Shown one piece after another: positions 1 to 8,900 of a stretch of DNA of 47,657 nucleotides (within the stretch, counting starts at the first letter, position 1; every line of letters begins with the position of its first letter). The notes below the pieces were generated by a model, which was given only the letters and a program-made list of their open reading frames with translations, was not told the origin of the DNA and did no database searches. The position numbers and the translations under genes are program-made. Source of the stretch: Treponema sp. (lineage in GTDB: Bacteria > Spirochaetota > Spirochaetia > Treponematales > Breznakiellaceae); the NCBI GenBank assembly GCA_009777535.1, contig WRLP01000022.1, positions 1 through 47,657 of the forward strand. Reading direction: 5' to 3'.

Positions 1-208
1 CTATCAGTATCTCTGATGCTGCTTGCTGGAAATTTACTGCTTTTTCCGGTACTTGAACAAAACCCTGTTTAAACTTTTCTTTCTGTTTTGACCATTTTAC
101 GAATGTTTGTGGACATAAGCCGTTTTCTCTGGCGTATGTCCATGGTCTTTTGCCACTTCTGTGCCAATCCTCAAGCCATTTTGCCTTTTCTTCTTCGCTG
201 AATCTCAT
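1..208 (-). CDS. IS66-type accessory ORF (TnpA-like), partial
   Basis: The reading frame stays open from an ATG at 208 to the left edge of the window, giving 69 residues. It has a strong ribosome site (GGAGGAAG) just upstream. The product begins MRFSEEEKAKWLEDWHRSGK and carries a W-x(6)-ARENG-x(5)-F-x-KW pattern. This matches the small helix-turn-helix accessory proteins (TnpA) of IS66-family insertion sequences, which bind the element ends. The 3' part and any tnpB or transposase genes lie outside the window. No convincing IS66 terminal repeat was recognised between 209 and 254. The neighbour at 255 looks C-terminally truncated, which would fit an insertion here. The family call is by motif only. 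Confidence 0.6.
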   Translation of the reverse strand, partial: MRFSEEEKAKWLEDWHRSGKRPWTYARENGLCPQTFVKWSKQKEKFKQGFVQVPEKAVNFQQAASEILI

Positions 209-254
209 TTCTTCCTCCGAAATAGTGTATCTTCTGGAAGTTTATTTTTCTTTT

Positions 255-848
255 TTACTCAGCGGTAGAAGTGCTTGTTTTGACGGTTACATTCATTCCC
301 GAAAGACGATACAAATATAATTCTTCTTTTCCATCCCCGTTAAAATCACCAACGCGGCCTATTATCCGATTATCCCACATAATAGGCCTTCCCAGGGCTT
401 CAGCTTCAATTAGACCCGATTCCGCTTCATCTTCTTCACTCAATCTAAGAGTTCCATACCCGTCTAAATAATATATACTTTCAATTTTATTTTCATTTGG
501 ATCTAAAACAAAACAAAATGCAGCATTTATGGATAAGGAGCCGCCTTGTTGATAAAATGCAATAATTTCTTTATTGCCAGAACCAGTAAAGTTTCCTTCA
601 ATTTGAAACATATAACTTGTTCTGCCAGAAAATCTTAAATAAGGCTCTATTGTACTGTGACTCCTTATTATTTCCTGTACTGTTCTTTCTTCCTGTAAAA
701 TCTGTGTACCAGCCATGTTGTCGGTAGCAGATGTATAGGGTGTACTTTTAGATTTGTCAGCGTAATCCTGTATACTGTCACTCTTGCTTTTATGACAGCC
801 TGAATAAAGTACTATTATTGTTAGAAACAAATATATTTTCTTTTTCAT
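255..848 (-). CDS. Lipoprotein with calcium-loop-like motif, apparently C-terminally truncated
   Basis: 197 residues from an ATG at 848, chosen because it opens with a lipoprotein signal (MKKKIYLFLTIIVLYSGC, lipobox YSGC). A longer frame reaches 944 but overlaps the neighbouring gene. The middle (FQIEGNFTGSGNKEIIAFYQ, then DGYGTL) and the end (GRVGDFNGDGKEELYLYRLS) align by eye with the lipoprotein at 2133-2996. DFNGDGKEE resembles the calcium-binding loop of FG-GAP/VCBS repeats. The paralogue runs roughly 90 residues further after the shared LYxxxxSG segment, whereas this protein ends in a Thr/Ser tail, so it is probably truncated. It lies 40 nt downstream of the LRR lipoprotein and may be cotranscribed. 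Function unknown. Confidence 0.7.
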   Translation of the reverse strand: MKKKIYLFLTIIVLYSGCHKSKSDSIQDYADKSKSTPYTSATDNMAGTQILQEERTVQEIIRSHSTIEPYLRFSGRTSYMFQIEGNFTGSGNKEIIAFYQQGGSLSINAAFCFVLDPNENKIESIYYLDGYGTLRLSEEDEAESGLIEAEALGRPIMWDNRIIGRVGDFNGDGKEELYLYRLSGMNVTVKTSTSTAE

Positions 849-888
849 ATTTATGATTGTCTCCATTAGTTTCCTAAAAAGTATGTCC

Positions 889-1776
889 TTACCTGTCGTA
901 GGCAGGAGAGAATCCAATCCCGCGATTCCAAAATTGCTCCCCAATCACCAGATAGTCATTGTCAGACATAAGTGGACGGGCTATGTCTTTTATTGTTTCA
1001 CTCTCTAATAGTACAGTGATATTTCTTACAACAGAATTATCAAAATTGATATAGAGTAAACTCGGAAAGGACGCCAATGGCTGTACATCCAAGTTAAAAA
1101 ATCCCTCAAGGCTAATGTCTTCCAAATTTCTTAAAGGTCTTAATTTGTTTAAGTCAATATTTGTATTATTTCCACGCAAGCGAAGTCTTTTTAGTTTACC
1201 AAGTTCGCCCAGGCTGGATATATCTATTTCATCTTCCATGTACAATGCCAAATCTTCAAGCTCCGAAAGACCAGCAATGTAATGCACACTCGTAATGGGT
1301 GTTGAATAAAGGTAAAGCACTTTGAGCTGCTTTAAGTTAGCCAATTCCGCTCCATCAGTGGGTTTTCTATAATCAATGTTTAAATAAAGAAGATTTGTAA
1401 GATTCGACAACGGCTTAATACTCTCTATATTGGGATTATTTCCCATTTCCAATTTTTTTAACCCTGTTAGTGTTGCAAGAGGTGAAATGTCGAATAACAG
1501 ATTATTTCCCCGTATTTCTACTTCTTCCAATTCAGGCATTTTTTCCAAAAACACAATGTCTGGAAAATCTTTCCATCGATTTACATATTTTTTATTTTCT
1601 TCAGCATCATTCTCCGTAGGCTTGAATTTCTTCTGTGCATGGGAACCATAATTAAGATTTTGAACATCAATTTGTCCTTTTGTCTTCTCCTCTATAGCTG
1701 TAGATTTTCTCCCATGGCATCCGGATAGAATTAAGAACGTACAAAGAAACGTTAAAATTATGTTTTTCCAGTTCAT
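889..1776 (-). CDS. Leucine-rich repeat lipoprotein
   Basis: 295 residues. The start at 1776 is preceded by GGCGGAG and opens a lipoprotein signal (MNWKNIILTFLCTFLILSGC). From about residue 80 there are seven or eight tandem repeats of 21-24 residues with the L-x-x-L-x-L spacing of internalin/SDS22-type leucine-rich repeats (for example LTGLKKLEMGNN, LSELEDLAL, LGKLKRLRLRGNN). Such domains usually bind proteins. A lipid-anchored, cell-envelope location is likely. There is no attached enzymatic domain. The frame extends upstream to 1833, but the extra residues fall in a repeat-like intergenic sequence and lack a signal peptide, so the shorter start is preferred. Confidence 0.8.
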   Translation of the reverse strand: MNWKNIILTFLCTFLILSGCHGRKSTAIEEKTKGQIDVQNLNYGSHAQKKFKPTENDAEENKKYVNRWKDFPDIVFLEKMPELEEVEIRGNNLLFDISPLATLTGLKKLEMGNNPNIESIKPLSNLTNLLYLNIDYRKPTDGAELANLKQLKVLYLYSTPITSVHYIAGLSELEDLALYMEDEIDISSLGELGKLKRLRLRGNNTNIDLNKLRPLRNLEDISLEGFFNLDVQPLASFPSLLYINFDNSVVRNITVLLESETIKDIARPLMSDNDYLVIGEQFWNRGIGFSPAYDR

Positions 1777-2132
1777 ATACTCCGCCTTTTGGGTGGCAGT
1801 CGAGGTTTCATCGCACGGGGGGCACAGAGGCACGGAGATTTTTTAATGGTTTTGTAGGGGGAGCGCTTCTGTTTCGTGTTTTGGTTCTGCCCGAAATTAA
1901 AACCATAATATACGCTGCTCCCCCTCGCTCCATCTGACCACTAAAACATATTACACATATTTTTACTTACTCGCAAGTGCTTTAGTGGTCAGATTACGCT
2001 ACCCCCACTTGTTTTCTTGCTGTTGGGGGGTGGGTGGATTGGGAGAGACACTTCGGGAGTTAAGTTTTGTGTATTGAAAGCCGGATTTGACCCAGTTTTC
2101 TAATAAGTTGACACGGTGGGGTCAGTTTTTAA
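1777..2132. other. Gene-free, repeat-rich interval
   Basis: About 355 nt without a credible gene. It contains a purine-rich stretch near 1814-1840 (CACGGGGGGCACAGAGG) that resembles 47272-47306, a G-run/C-run pair (1857-1864 with 1917-1924), a perfect 14-bp inverted repeat (1932-1945 with 1981-1994), and a tandem imperfect 21-22 nt repeat (2093-2114, 2123-2143) that runs into the 3' end of the next gene. It looks like stacked remnants of small mobile or repeated elements. Confidence 0.6.
1932..1994. repeat. Perfect 14-bp inverted repeat, 35-nt spacer
   Basis: ATCTGACCACTAAA at 1932-1945 is the exact reverse complement of TTTAGTGGTCAGAT at 1981-1994. The spacer is AT-rich. It is not followed by a T-run on either strand, so it is not a standard terminator. 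It may be the ends of a very small transposon-like element or a cruciform. Confidence 0.7.
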
Positions 2133-2143
2133 TTAATTGACAC
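2093..2143. repeat. Tandem imperfect 21-22 nt direct repeat
   Basis: CAGTTTTCTAATAAGTTGACAC (2093-2114, written here as 22 positions differing slightly from its partner) is followed by CAGTTTTTAATTAATTGACAC (2123-2143). The second copy supplies the last codons and stop of the lipoprotein gene that ends at 2133. Confidence 0.6.
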
Positions 2144-2996
2144 TTTGTAAAAAATCAGTAAAATCATCTGTTGATTTTTGGTAAAGTTCACTAATAAATT
2201 CAAAGTAATCAGATGCTCGGCCAAATTTTATAACTTCATCAGATTCTATATGGTATTCACCTTCAAAAAAAATATATCTTTGAATATCTTCACTCCAAAT
2301 AATAGAAAACATTAGGTCTTTTGTAAATTCTATTCTTTTAAATTTGATTAGTTTATGTTCTTTGTCAACATCTACCACACGGCATGAATCATAATAATTA
2401 TCACATTCATCATAACCTTTTGTTATCACACTAAATTCATTGCCATTAAATTCATTGAAAGCTGTCATGATACCCCAGCCACTAATCATAAAAAAATAAA
2501 GCTCTTCCTTCCCATTCTCATTGAAATCACCAATACAGCCTATTCTATGCCCAAGCCAAATTACATCTCTCCCCAATTTTTCCATTGGATCTTTATCTAT
2601 GTTATTAATATTGCTAAATGAGAGTGTCCCATACCCCGCTATTTCATAAACACTTTGTACTTTTTTGTTTTCAGAATCTAAAACAAAACAATAGGCACGG
2701 TTAATCGCGTCATAATTAACATCAGTTGCTCTACTCCATTGGTAGAATCCAATAATCTCCCTGTTTCCGGAATTGGTAAAGTTTCCTTCTACTTCAAAAA
2801 GCCATACTAAGTTTGAATCATAATTATCAATATACTCACGGTAATCTTTGTCATCTGTTTGTCCAATGACATCTATGGCGATAACCATACTTTCAGTATG
2901 ATCAGGATTGCTGTCAAATATATTTTCATGCTCCCGCCGCTCTTTGCAACTAAAGAGAATTCCAAAAACTACCAATACAATTATTATTTTTTTCAC
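2133..2996 (-). CDS. Lipoprotein with calcium-loop-like motif
   Basis: 287 residues with a GTG start at 2996; an AAGAG stretch nearby is only a weak ribosome site. The N-terminus is a lipoprotein signal (MKKIIIVLVVFGILFSC). The core contains FEVEGNFTNSGNREIIGFYQ, GYGTLSF and a DFNENGKEELYFF loop resembling FG-GAP/VCBS calcium loops. The same blocks occur in the same order in the shorter lipoprotein at 255-848, so the two are paralogues. A further 90 or so residues follow that the shorter copy lacks (after SGWGIMTAFNEFNGNEFSV). The extreme C-terminus (SVN) is encoded within a short direct repeat, so the original end may have been replaced. Function unknown; the protein is expected in the envelope. 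Confidence 0.75.
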   Translation of the reverse strand: MKKIIIVLVVFGILFSCKERREHENIFDSNPDHTESMVIAIDVIGQTDDKDYREYIDNYDSNLVWLFEVEGNFTNSGNREIIGFYQWSRATDVNYDAINRAYCFVLDSENKKVQSVYEIAGYGTLSFSNINNIDKDPMEKLGRDVIWLGHRIGCIGDFNENGKEELYFFMISGWGIMTAFNEFNGNEFSVITKGYDECDNYYDSCRVVDVDKEHKLIKFKRIEFTKDLMFSIIWSEDIQRYIFFEGEYHIESDEVIKFGRASDYFEFISELYQKSTDDFTDFLQSVN

Positions 2997-3162
2997 TTAC
3001 TCTTGTACCCTGGCAATATTTGATGGATTTAAAACGCTGTTTTGCCTTGGATCATAGAAGTACCGAACTCTCTTTCCAATAAATGCTTATTTTACTCCGC
3101 CTTTGTCTGTATAATACCATGTTTAATTTAAATTATCAGTCTTCTTTCTCCCCGCTATAACA

Positions 3163-4725
3163 TCAATTAACTTCTATGCTGATGATGTAGTTCTGGTCAG
3201 GCTCATCATCAAGACAAAATACCTTTAGATAATAAAGACCGCTTTCAAGATTTACGGAGAGAAGGGAATCCCTGTATTCCCCGCCGTCATCATCACCGTC
3301 TATGGGATTCAGGTTTTCGTCGAGCAGCTCAATATAGGTGTCCAGGCGGTTTGAAATAGTGCCCCCCGCCCGAATTGTATAGCCGCCGGATCTCTCAATA
3401 ATAAATTTAACCCAGTCAACATCATCTGCATGATGAAAATTGTGTTGTTGGGGTACGCCGATTTCCAGCATATTGGCCTGGGCGTGATCATCATCGGGCT
3501 CGTATTGATCCGGAGCAAGATCGACCAGTTCGGTAAGATAAGCCCTAAAGCCGTAATCCCCGGAGCTGTCCGAACTATAGCCCCGCACCTTTGCCATATA
3601 GCGGTGTCCTGCCTGCACATTGTACCTTATGCGTGCGTTGTAATCCGAGCCGCCGTCATCGTTCTGGGTAAGCAGCTCTCTGGATTCGGCATCGTAGAAT
3701 TCTATGTAGGTGTCGGTATCGCCGGTTGTTTCCACAATGAGCCGTCCGGCTTCGGCCGGAACCAAAAGGAAATATTCTTCGTCGTCCGCAAGAAGAGTGC
3801 GCTCCATGACCGGATGTCTTTCATTCCCGCCGATTTCGTAATGTACGGGTGCATCCCAATGCCCCTGAACGATTCCAATGTATGCTCTGAAACCGTAGTT
3901 CCCTGTAGTGCCGGAGCTGTAGCCCCGTACCTTGGCAATATAGCGGTGCCCTGCCCGAACATTGTACCTGATCCTGGCATTATTGCCCTGGCCGCCGTCA
4001 TCGTTCTGGTCAAGCATTTCGCCGGTTTCGGCATCGTAGAATTCCATGTAGGTGTCTATGCTTCCTGTGGTTTCCATCACAAGCCGTCCCTCCTGATCCG
4101 GTATTAACAGGAAAAAATCCTCATCGCCCTCTTGGATGGAGCGGTAAATAACAAGGAAAGCAGTACCGATGCCTATTTCATAGCTTACAGGATGCTCCCA
4201 ACTGTCAGGTTCAAAGAGATCATCCCTGTAGGACGAAGAAGACCCTTCGCTGACTGAAAGCATTTGAGCAATATGTTGATTCCGCTCAAAATCAGAATGG
4301 AAGGCAGCTTCAACCGACCGGCTGCCTGAACGGATCAAACGCGAATAAATCCGGATTATGCCGGCCAATTCTACAATTTCTCCCGAAATGGTCCAGTCTG
4401 CGCCGGAATAGTCCCCTGAAAGCAGTGTAAAAGATTTATTTGGAATATTTGTCAGTTCCTCAGTTAACTGGTTTGCCCAAAAAACAGAAAGTTGGGTTAT
4501 TGAGCCCATGTATGCAAATTGCCCTACGGCTACTTTCTGCGATTCTTCGGCAGCCAGCCTGCTGTTTATGTCCCCGGCAAGCCTCTTTATCCTGACATCC
4601 ATTTGCAAAATGGTGAGTTCGATATTTTGAGACAAGGCAGAATCACCCCGGGGTTGAATACCCTGTGGATAAACTGCGCCTATGGCAAAAAGGAAAACCG
4701 GAATTAACATTAAAGGCTTTTTCAT
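3163..4725 (-). CDS. Secreted protein with three PPC-type domains
   Basis: 520 residues with a perfect AGGAGG ribosome site before the ATG. There is an N-terminal signal peptide (MKKPLMLIPVFLFAIGAVYP, cleavage near residue 20). Residues about 30-165 resemble the envelope-associated LpoB/FlgO/CsgG-like fold: VAVGQF, an ADWTISGEIVE strand, then IIRIYSRLI. Three bacterial pre-peptidase C-terminal (PPC) beta-domains follow at roughly 170-285, 290-395 and 405-520, each with DTYxEFYDAET/ELLDE, a DDGG turn and a YxxKVxGYSS strand. No protease domain is present, so this is not a peptidase by itself; PPC domains here probably mediate secretion or binding. The first two PPC copies are close to each other in sequence. 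Divergently transcribed from the DHH phosphoesterase. Confidence 0.75.
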   Translation of the reverse strand: MKKPLMLIPVFLFAIGAVYPQGIQPRGDSALSQNIELTILQMDVRIKRLAGDINSRLAAEESQKVAVGQFAYMGSITQLSVFWANQLTEELTNIPNKSFTLLSGDYSGADWTISGEIVELAGIIRIYSRLIRSGSRSVEAAFHSDFERNQHIAQMLSVSEGSSSSYRDDLFEPDSWEHPVSYEIGIGTAFLVIYRSIQEGDEDFFLLIPDQEGRLVMETTGSIDTYMEFYDAETGEMLDQNDDGGQGNNARIRYNVRAGHRYIAKVRGYSSGTTGNYGFRAYIGIVQGHWDAPVHYEIGGNERHPVMERTLLADDEEYFLLVPAEAGRLIVETTGDTDTYIEFYDAESRELLTQNDDGGSDYNARIRYNVQAGHRYMAKVRGYSSDSSGDYGFRAYLTELVDLAPDQYEPDDDHAQANMLEIGVPQQHNFHHADDVDWVKFIIERSGGYTIRAGGTISNRLDTYIELLDENLNPIDGDDDGGEYRDSLLSVNLESGLYYLKVFCLDDEPDQNYIISIEVN

Positions 4726-4749
4726 GACTCCTCCTGAGTTTAAGGCTAA

Positions 4750-4778
4750 ATACTACCATACCAATAGGAATTTGTGAA
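4750..4778 (-). promoter_or_regulatory. Candidate sigma70-type promoter for the PPC protein gene
   Basis: On the minus strand, TTCACA (4778-4773), a 17-nt spacer, and TAGTAT (4755-4750) preceded by TG at the extended -10 position. It lies about 25 nt upstream of the start codon at 4725. Matches: 5 of 6 and 4 of 6. Confidence 0.45.
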
Positions 4779-4808
4779 GAAGTATTGCTCTGTCCTGAAT
4801 AACAGGGC

Positions 4809-4836
4809 TTGCGGTTTAATTTTAATAGTATATAAT
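4809..4836 (+). promoter_or_regulatory. Candidate promoter for the DHH phosphoesterase gene
   Basis: A perfect TATAAT at 4831-4836 with a weak -35 (TTGCGG, 4809-4814), 16-nt spacing. The start codon is at 4860, giving a leader of about 17 nt that contains the AAGGATGG ribosome site. Confidence 0.5.
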
Positions 4837-4859
4837 TGTATTGAAAAGGATGGTAAAAA

Positions 4860-5768
4860 ATGAGGTTGTTAACCAGATCTGATTTTGATGGATTGGCCTG
4901 CAGCGCACTTTTGGTTTATTTGGGGCTGATCGATGACTGGAAATTTGTTCACCCCAAAGACATTCAGGATGGTCTTGTAGAAGCCACCGATAACGATATT
5001 TTAGCCAATATACCCTACATTAAGGGCTGTAAGCTGTGGTTTGACCACCATTCCAGCGAGACTGAGCGTCTTGGCAAGGGCGCTTATTTTGAAGGCGTAT
5101 CACGCAAAGCCGCAAGCTGTGCGCGGGTGGTTTATGACTATTATGGGGGCGATGCCAAACTGGGGCGTTTTGCCGAAATGATCCGTTATGTGGATAAGGT
5201 GGATTCCGGCAGCCTTTCCGCCGAAGAAATATCCAATCCGGCCGGCTGGATTCTGCTTGGTTTTATCATGGATCCCCGCACCGGCCTGGGGCGTTTCCGC
5301 GATTTTACCATCAGCAATTACGATCTGATGAAGGAACTTGCCCTTGCATGTTCCGAAAAAGATATTGATCAGATTATGGCAATGGATCATGTAAAGGAGC
5401 GGGTAGATTTGTATTTTAAGCAGGCGGGCCTCTTTAAGGATATGCTTTTGAAGTGCTGCAGAACAGAGGGCAATGTTATAATTGCAGACCTTCGCGGCGT
5501 GGATACCATATATGTGGGAAACCGTTTTATCATTTACACCGTTTTTCCGGAGCAAAACATTTCTGTCTGGATTATAGACGGCCGCAACAAAGCCAATGTG
5601 GCGATTACTGTCGGCTACAGCATTTTAAACCGGTCAGCTACCGCAGATGTAGGCAGTATTCTTCTTAAATTCGGCGGCGGGGGCCATCACCAGGTTGGTA
5701 CATGCCAGGTTCCCTATGAAGATGCCGACAGAGTTATAGCTGAAATCGTTGAAAAAGTAAAACAATAG
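4860..5768 (+). CDS. DHH/DHHA1 family phosphoesterase
   Basis: 302 residues. The N-terminal metal-binding motifs of the DHH superfamily are present: SDFDG (Asp8, Asp10) and FDHH (62-64), followed by the C-terminal DHHA1 signature GGGGHHQVGT (272-281). This layout fits the small NrnA/exopolyphosphatase-like group, which hydrolyses short oligonucleotides, pAp or linear dinucleotides using Mn2+. Which substrate this one uses cannot be told from sequence. It is cytoplasmic, with no signal peptide or membrane segment. The ribosome site AAGGATGG is well placed. Its stop codon coincides with the first bases of a repeated three-hairpin element, which probably forms the end of the transcript. Confidence 0.85.
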   Translation: MRLLTRSDFDGLACSALLVYLGLIDDWKFVHPKDIQDGLVEATDNDILANIPYIKGCKLWFDHHSSETERLGKGAYFEGVSRKAASCARVVYDYYGGDAKLGRFAEMIRYVDKVDSGSLSAEEISNPAGWILLGFIMDPRTGLGRFRDFTISNYDLMKELALACSEKDIDQIMAMDHVKERVDLYFKQAGLFKDMLLKCCRTEGNVIIADLRGVDTIYVGNRFIIYTVFPEQNISVWIIDGRNKANVAITVGYSILNRSATADVGSILLKFGGGGHHQVGTCQVPYEDADRVIAEIVEKVKQ

Positions 5769-5921
5769 AGTTGTTCGGAAACTTCAGTTTCTGTACCCTC
5801 AACGAGGCTGAAGGCCGAAGTTTCCAGAGTACAATCTCTTTATGAAAACAGCAGTTTTGCAGGCCATAGGCCGAAAAACTGCAAGACTTGTGAGGCAACC
5901 AACCGGGTTGCCGAACAAGTC
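5766..5921. repeat. Three-hairpin intergenic repeat, copy A (long form)
   Basis: It fills the gap between two convergent genes exactly, from the stop codon of the DHH gene to three bases before the stop of the transglutaminase gene. It shares with 37921-38040 the start TAGAGTTGTTC, the block TTATGAAAACAGCAGTTTTG, a GCAGTTTT/AAAACTGC stem, and the final GGCAACCAACCGGGTTGCC hairpin framed by GACTTGT/ACAAGTC. In this copy the first hairpin is enlarged (GGAAACTTC...GAAGTTTCC). It may act as a two-way terminator or mRNA-stabilising element, although no T-run is present. Confidence 0.8.
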
Positions 5922-5924
5922 CGA

Positions 5925-8900
5925 TTATTCCACCCTGAAAACTGCATTCCCAAATTCGCGTGCAAAATCATAAACATCAGTCTTTGTCAGCGAGCGCAGT
6001 GGGAAGGAGTGATGAAGCGTTTTGGTCTTTCCTTCGCTGTCGGCAAGATCGCAGAAAACAGTGTACCCGGAAGCCGCCGATCCGCTTATTGTTACGTTCA
6101 AACTGAAGCGCGCCGGTAATCCCGCCGGATTAACAAACCCCGCTTTTGCCAGAGCCTTTGTAAAATGTTTTTTGCTGCGTGATGCATCTGCCGCGCCTTC
6201 TCCGAAAAAAACAAAATCCGCCTGCACCGGCAGGGTGATGCCTGCCTGGCGCAATGCCCCGCGGTTAAGGGCAAAGAGCTCCTGCGCCGCAAGAGATTTC
6301 TCCCGCCGTGAATTTTTTCCGCCGGCAAATTCGCCGTAACATTGTGAAATGGGTTCCAGTTCCCAGAACGGATCAAATCCGGTAAGGGCTTTTCTGACAA
6401 GGCCGGTATTTTTCAATAAAACGCCTTCTTCCAGATCGTAGGAAGGCTCCGCTTCGGGAATGATTGATGTTTCAAATGCCCGCGCCCTGTTAAGATAGGC
6501 AATGCCCCGCCTTGGATAGGTTTTGAATGCGTTAAAATACTGAAAAAGGGAATCGAGATTGGGGCTGCCGTCTTCCATCGGCTCTGCGCCGTATGCTGCC
6601 GCTGCTGCAAGGCTGTACTTGCCAAAGAGCCTTAAATGTACCGAGTGCTTAAAACTATAAATGATGATTTTTAACAACGAATGTATTTTTTCACCGGTTC
6701 CTGCCAGCGGCATGAAACGCTCGGCCTGTGCAAGGCCTGAATATGTTTTATAAAGTATTTCGTGTATGTCTCTTTTGTAACGATCCGGGTCTATGCCGTA
6801 ATTGAGCATCCATGAATGATCGCTGTTCCCAAGGCAGTCTTCGGCATAAAGACGCGCTTCTTCCAAACGTCCCGATATTTGATAGACCTGCGCCAGGTTC
6901 AGTTTTGCAAGTGGGGAAGTGTCGATTTCGTAGGCGGCGGCATATTCCTTCTGCGCTTCTTCCAGATCGAGCCGGCGCATATAGAGCTCGCCCCGTGCAA
7001 GACGGCCGGAGGCGCGGTTTTGCGCATCAAGCGAAGAATTGGCCGCTTCCATGGATAGGGCGTAACGGTAGAAATGTGTTTCCAAAATGGAAAGGTTGTA
7101 GTAAGCTACGGCGGCAAAGACGCGATCCCCAATACTTTCGCCGAGCGATATCGCCTTGTTATACCAATATTTTCCGTCGTCATAATTATACATTGATGAA
7201 TACAGAGTCCCCAGCGTCATGGAAAAATCAGCGTCATCGCCGAAACGTTCCAGTGCGTCTGTCAGCAGTCTTTCCCCGTCTCTTAGCTTGTGCACCTTAA
7301 AGTACATCCAGCCCAGGCTGCCGATGGCGTCCCTGTTATTTGGATCAATGGAAAGCGCACGCTTGTAATACTCTACCGACATATGATCCTGGTTAAGGTA
7401 TCCGGCCGTCCTGGCGAGTCTTATTAAAAGATACTGATTAAACGGATTGATGATTTCTGTTTTGCGGTACTCGTCCCAGGCAAGGCCGTAAAGGGAGCGG
7501 CTGTAATAAAGATTGCCCAAAGACCAGGAAAAGCGTGCGTCATCGGGGTAGGCATCTGAGCCTTCCTTGTACAGTTCAATCGCCCGCTCCCACATCTCGG
7601 CGAACTCCGCTTCCGCCGCACTCATATAAAGCTCGTCGGCTGAAAGACTCTCGCCGTTTTGCGCTTCGCCCTTAATGACAAAAAAAGCGGCCAAAAGAAG
7701 AAAAACCAGCAGCGATGTATTAACTCTGCCGCTTTTTTTGGAGCCGGATAAAAGCGCAAGGGGCGGAAAAATCCAGCCGGCGATTCGCCGGTGCAGGGGT
7801 ACTTCCTTTTTGTACGATTCTGTAAAAAGCGAATAATTTACAAGCTGTAATTTATGGTCGTCGGTTGAATAAACCTGCGCGAACCTGGCTGCCGCAGCGG
7901 CCTGGTACATGGCATAGATTCCGCTGAATTGTTTTTCAAGCCGCAATGCCCACTCCGCCTCCGCCATGCCCTCTGTCGGCCGGCGCAGTCCCGCCAGATG
8001 CAGCCGCCTGCGGGCATGGCGCATAAGTCTGATGGAGCGTTTGCGCGGGCTGCCGGTAAGATACACTGAAATAAGACAGGAGCACCGGATCCATAAAAAG
8101 AGCAGGGCCATTGCAGACAACAATATGGGCAGCCAGTTGTTTTTTATTACCTCAAGCGCGTTTTGCGCCAGCGAATTAAAATTTGATGCGGCGCTTTCTT
8201 CTTCAAGACCTTCTTTCAGGCGCATTCCGGAGCGGTTTTCCAGAATTTCCCGCATCAATTTTTCGAAAAGCGCAGGATCAACCCCTGACGAAAACCTGAA
8301 TTCCTCGCCCTCGGAAAGCTGTTCCGAGGTAGGATCAAATTCAATCCAGCCGTAACCGGGAAAAGCGACTTCCACCCAGGCATGAGCCATATCTGAGCGC
8401 ACCGGATAGTAATCGAAGGTGTTGGTATCGGGATCGATAAAGAAGCCGGCCGCCACACGGGCCGGAATTCCCAGGGAACGTAGAAGCAGAGTCATGGCAA
8501 ATGCATAATAGGAGCAGTATCCCTTTTTTGAATTAAACAGAAAAAAGCCCAGCTGATCCCCGTCAGGTGCAATTCCGGGCTTTAAGCTGTAGCGGTATTC
8601 GCCGTATTTCAACCGGTCATGGATCATCCATACCTTGCCGGCATGATCCTCGTATCCGTCTGTTATTTCCATTGCGTATGCGCGGATTCTTTCATCGCCG
8701 CCGTATTCTGTATATATTTTTAATTCATTTTCACTTAAATTAAACTGCTCATCATCAATATTGATAAAATCCAGATAATCGGCTGTGCTTACAAGGCTTT
8801 CCACCGCAAAGGCCGAGTTGAAAGATGAAGCGTCCCAGTTTTCGTAAGGACTGATCAGGACCGGCTCCTTCATGCCGATAAACGCGGCGGCGTCAAAGTT

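Noticed and set aside
3430-4107. 225-codon plus-strand ORF
   Set aside because: It is antisense to the PPC-domain gene, whose signal peptide, domains and ribosome site are clear.
5766-5921. Ordinary rho-independent terminator
   Set aside because: The hairpins lack a T-run on either strand, and the whole structure recurs elsewhere as a unit, so it is listed as a repeat.
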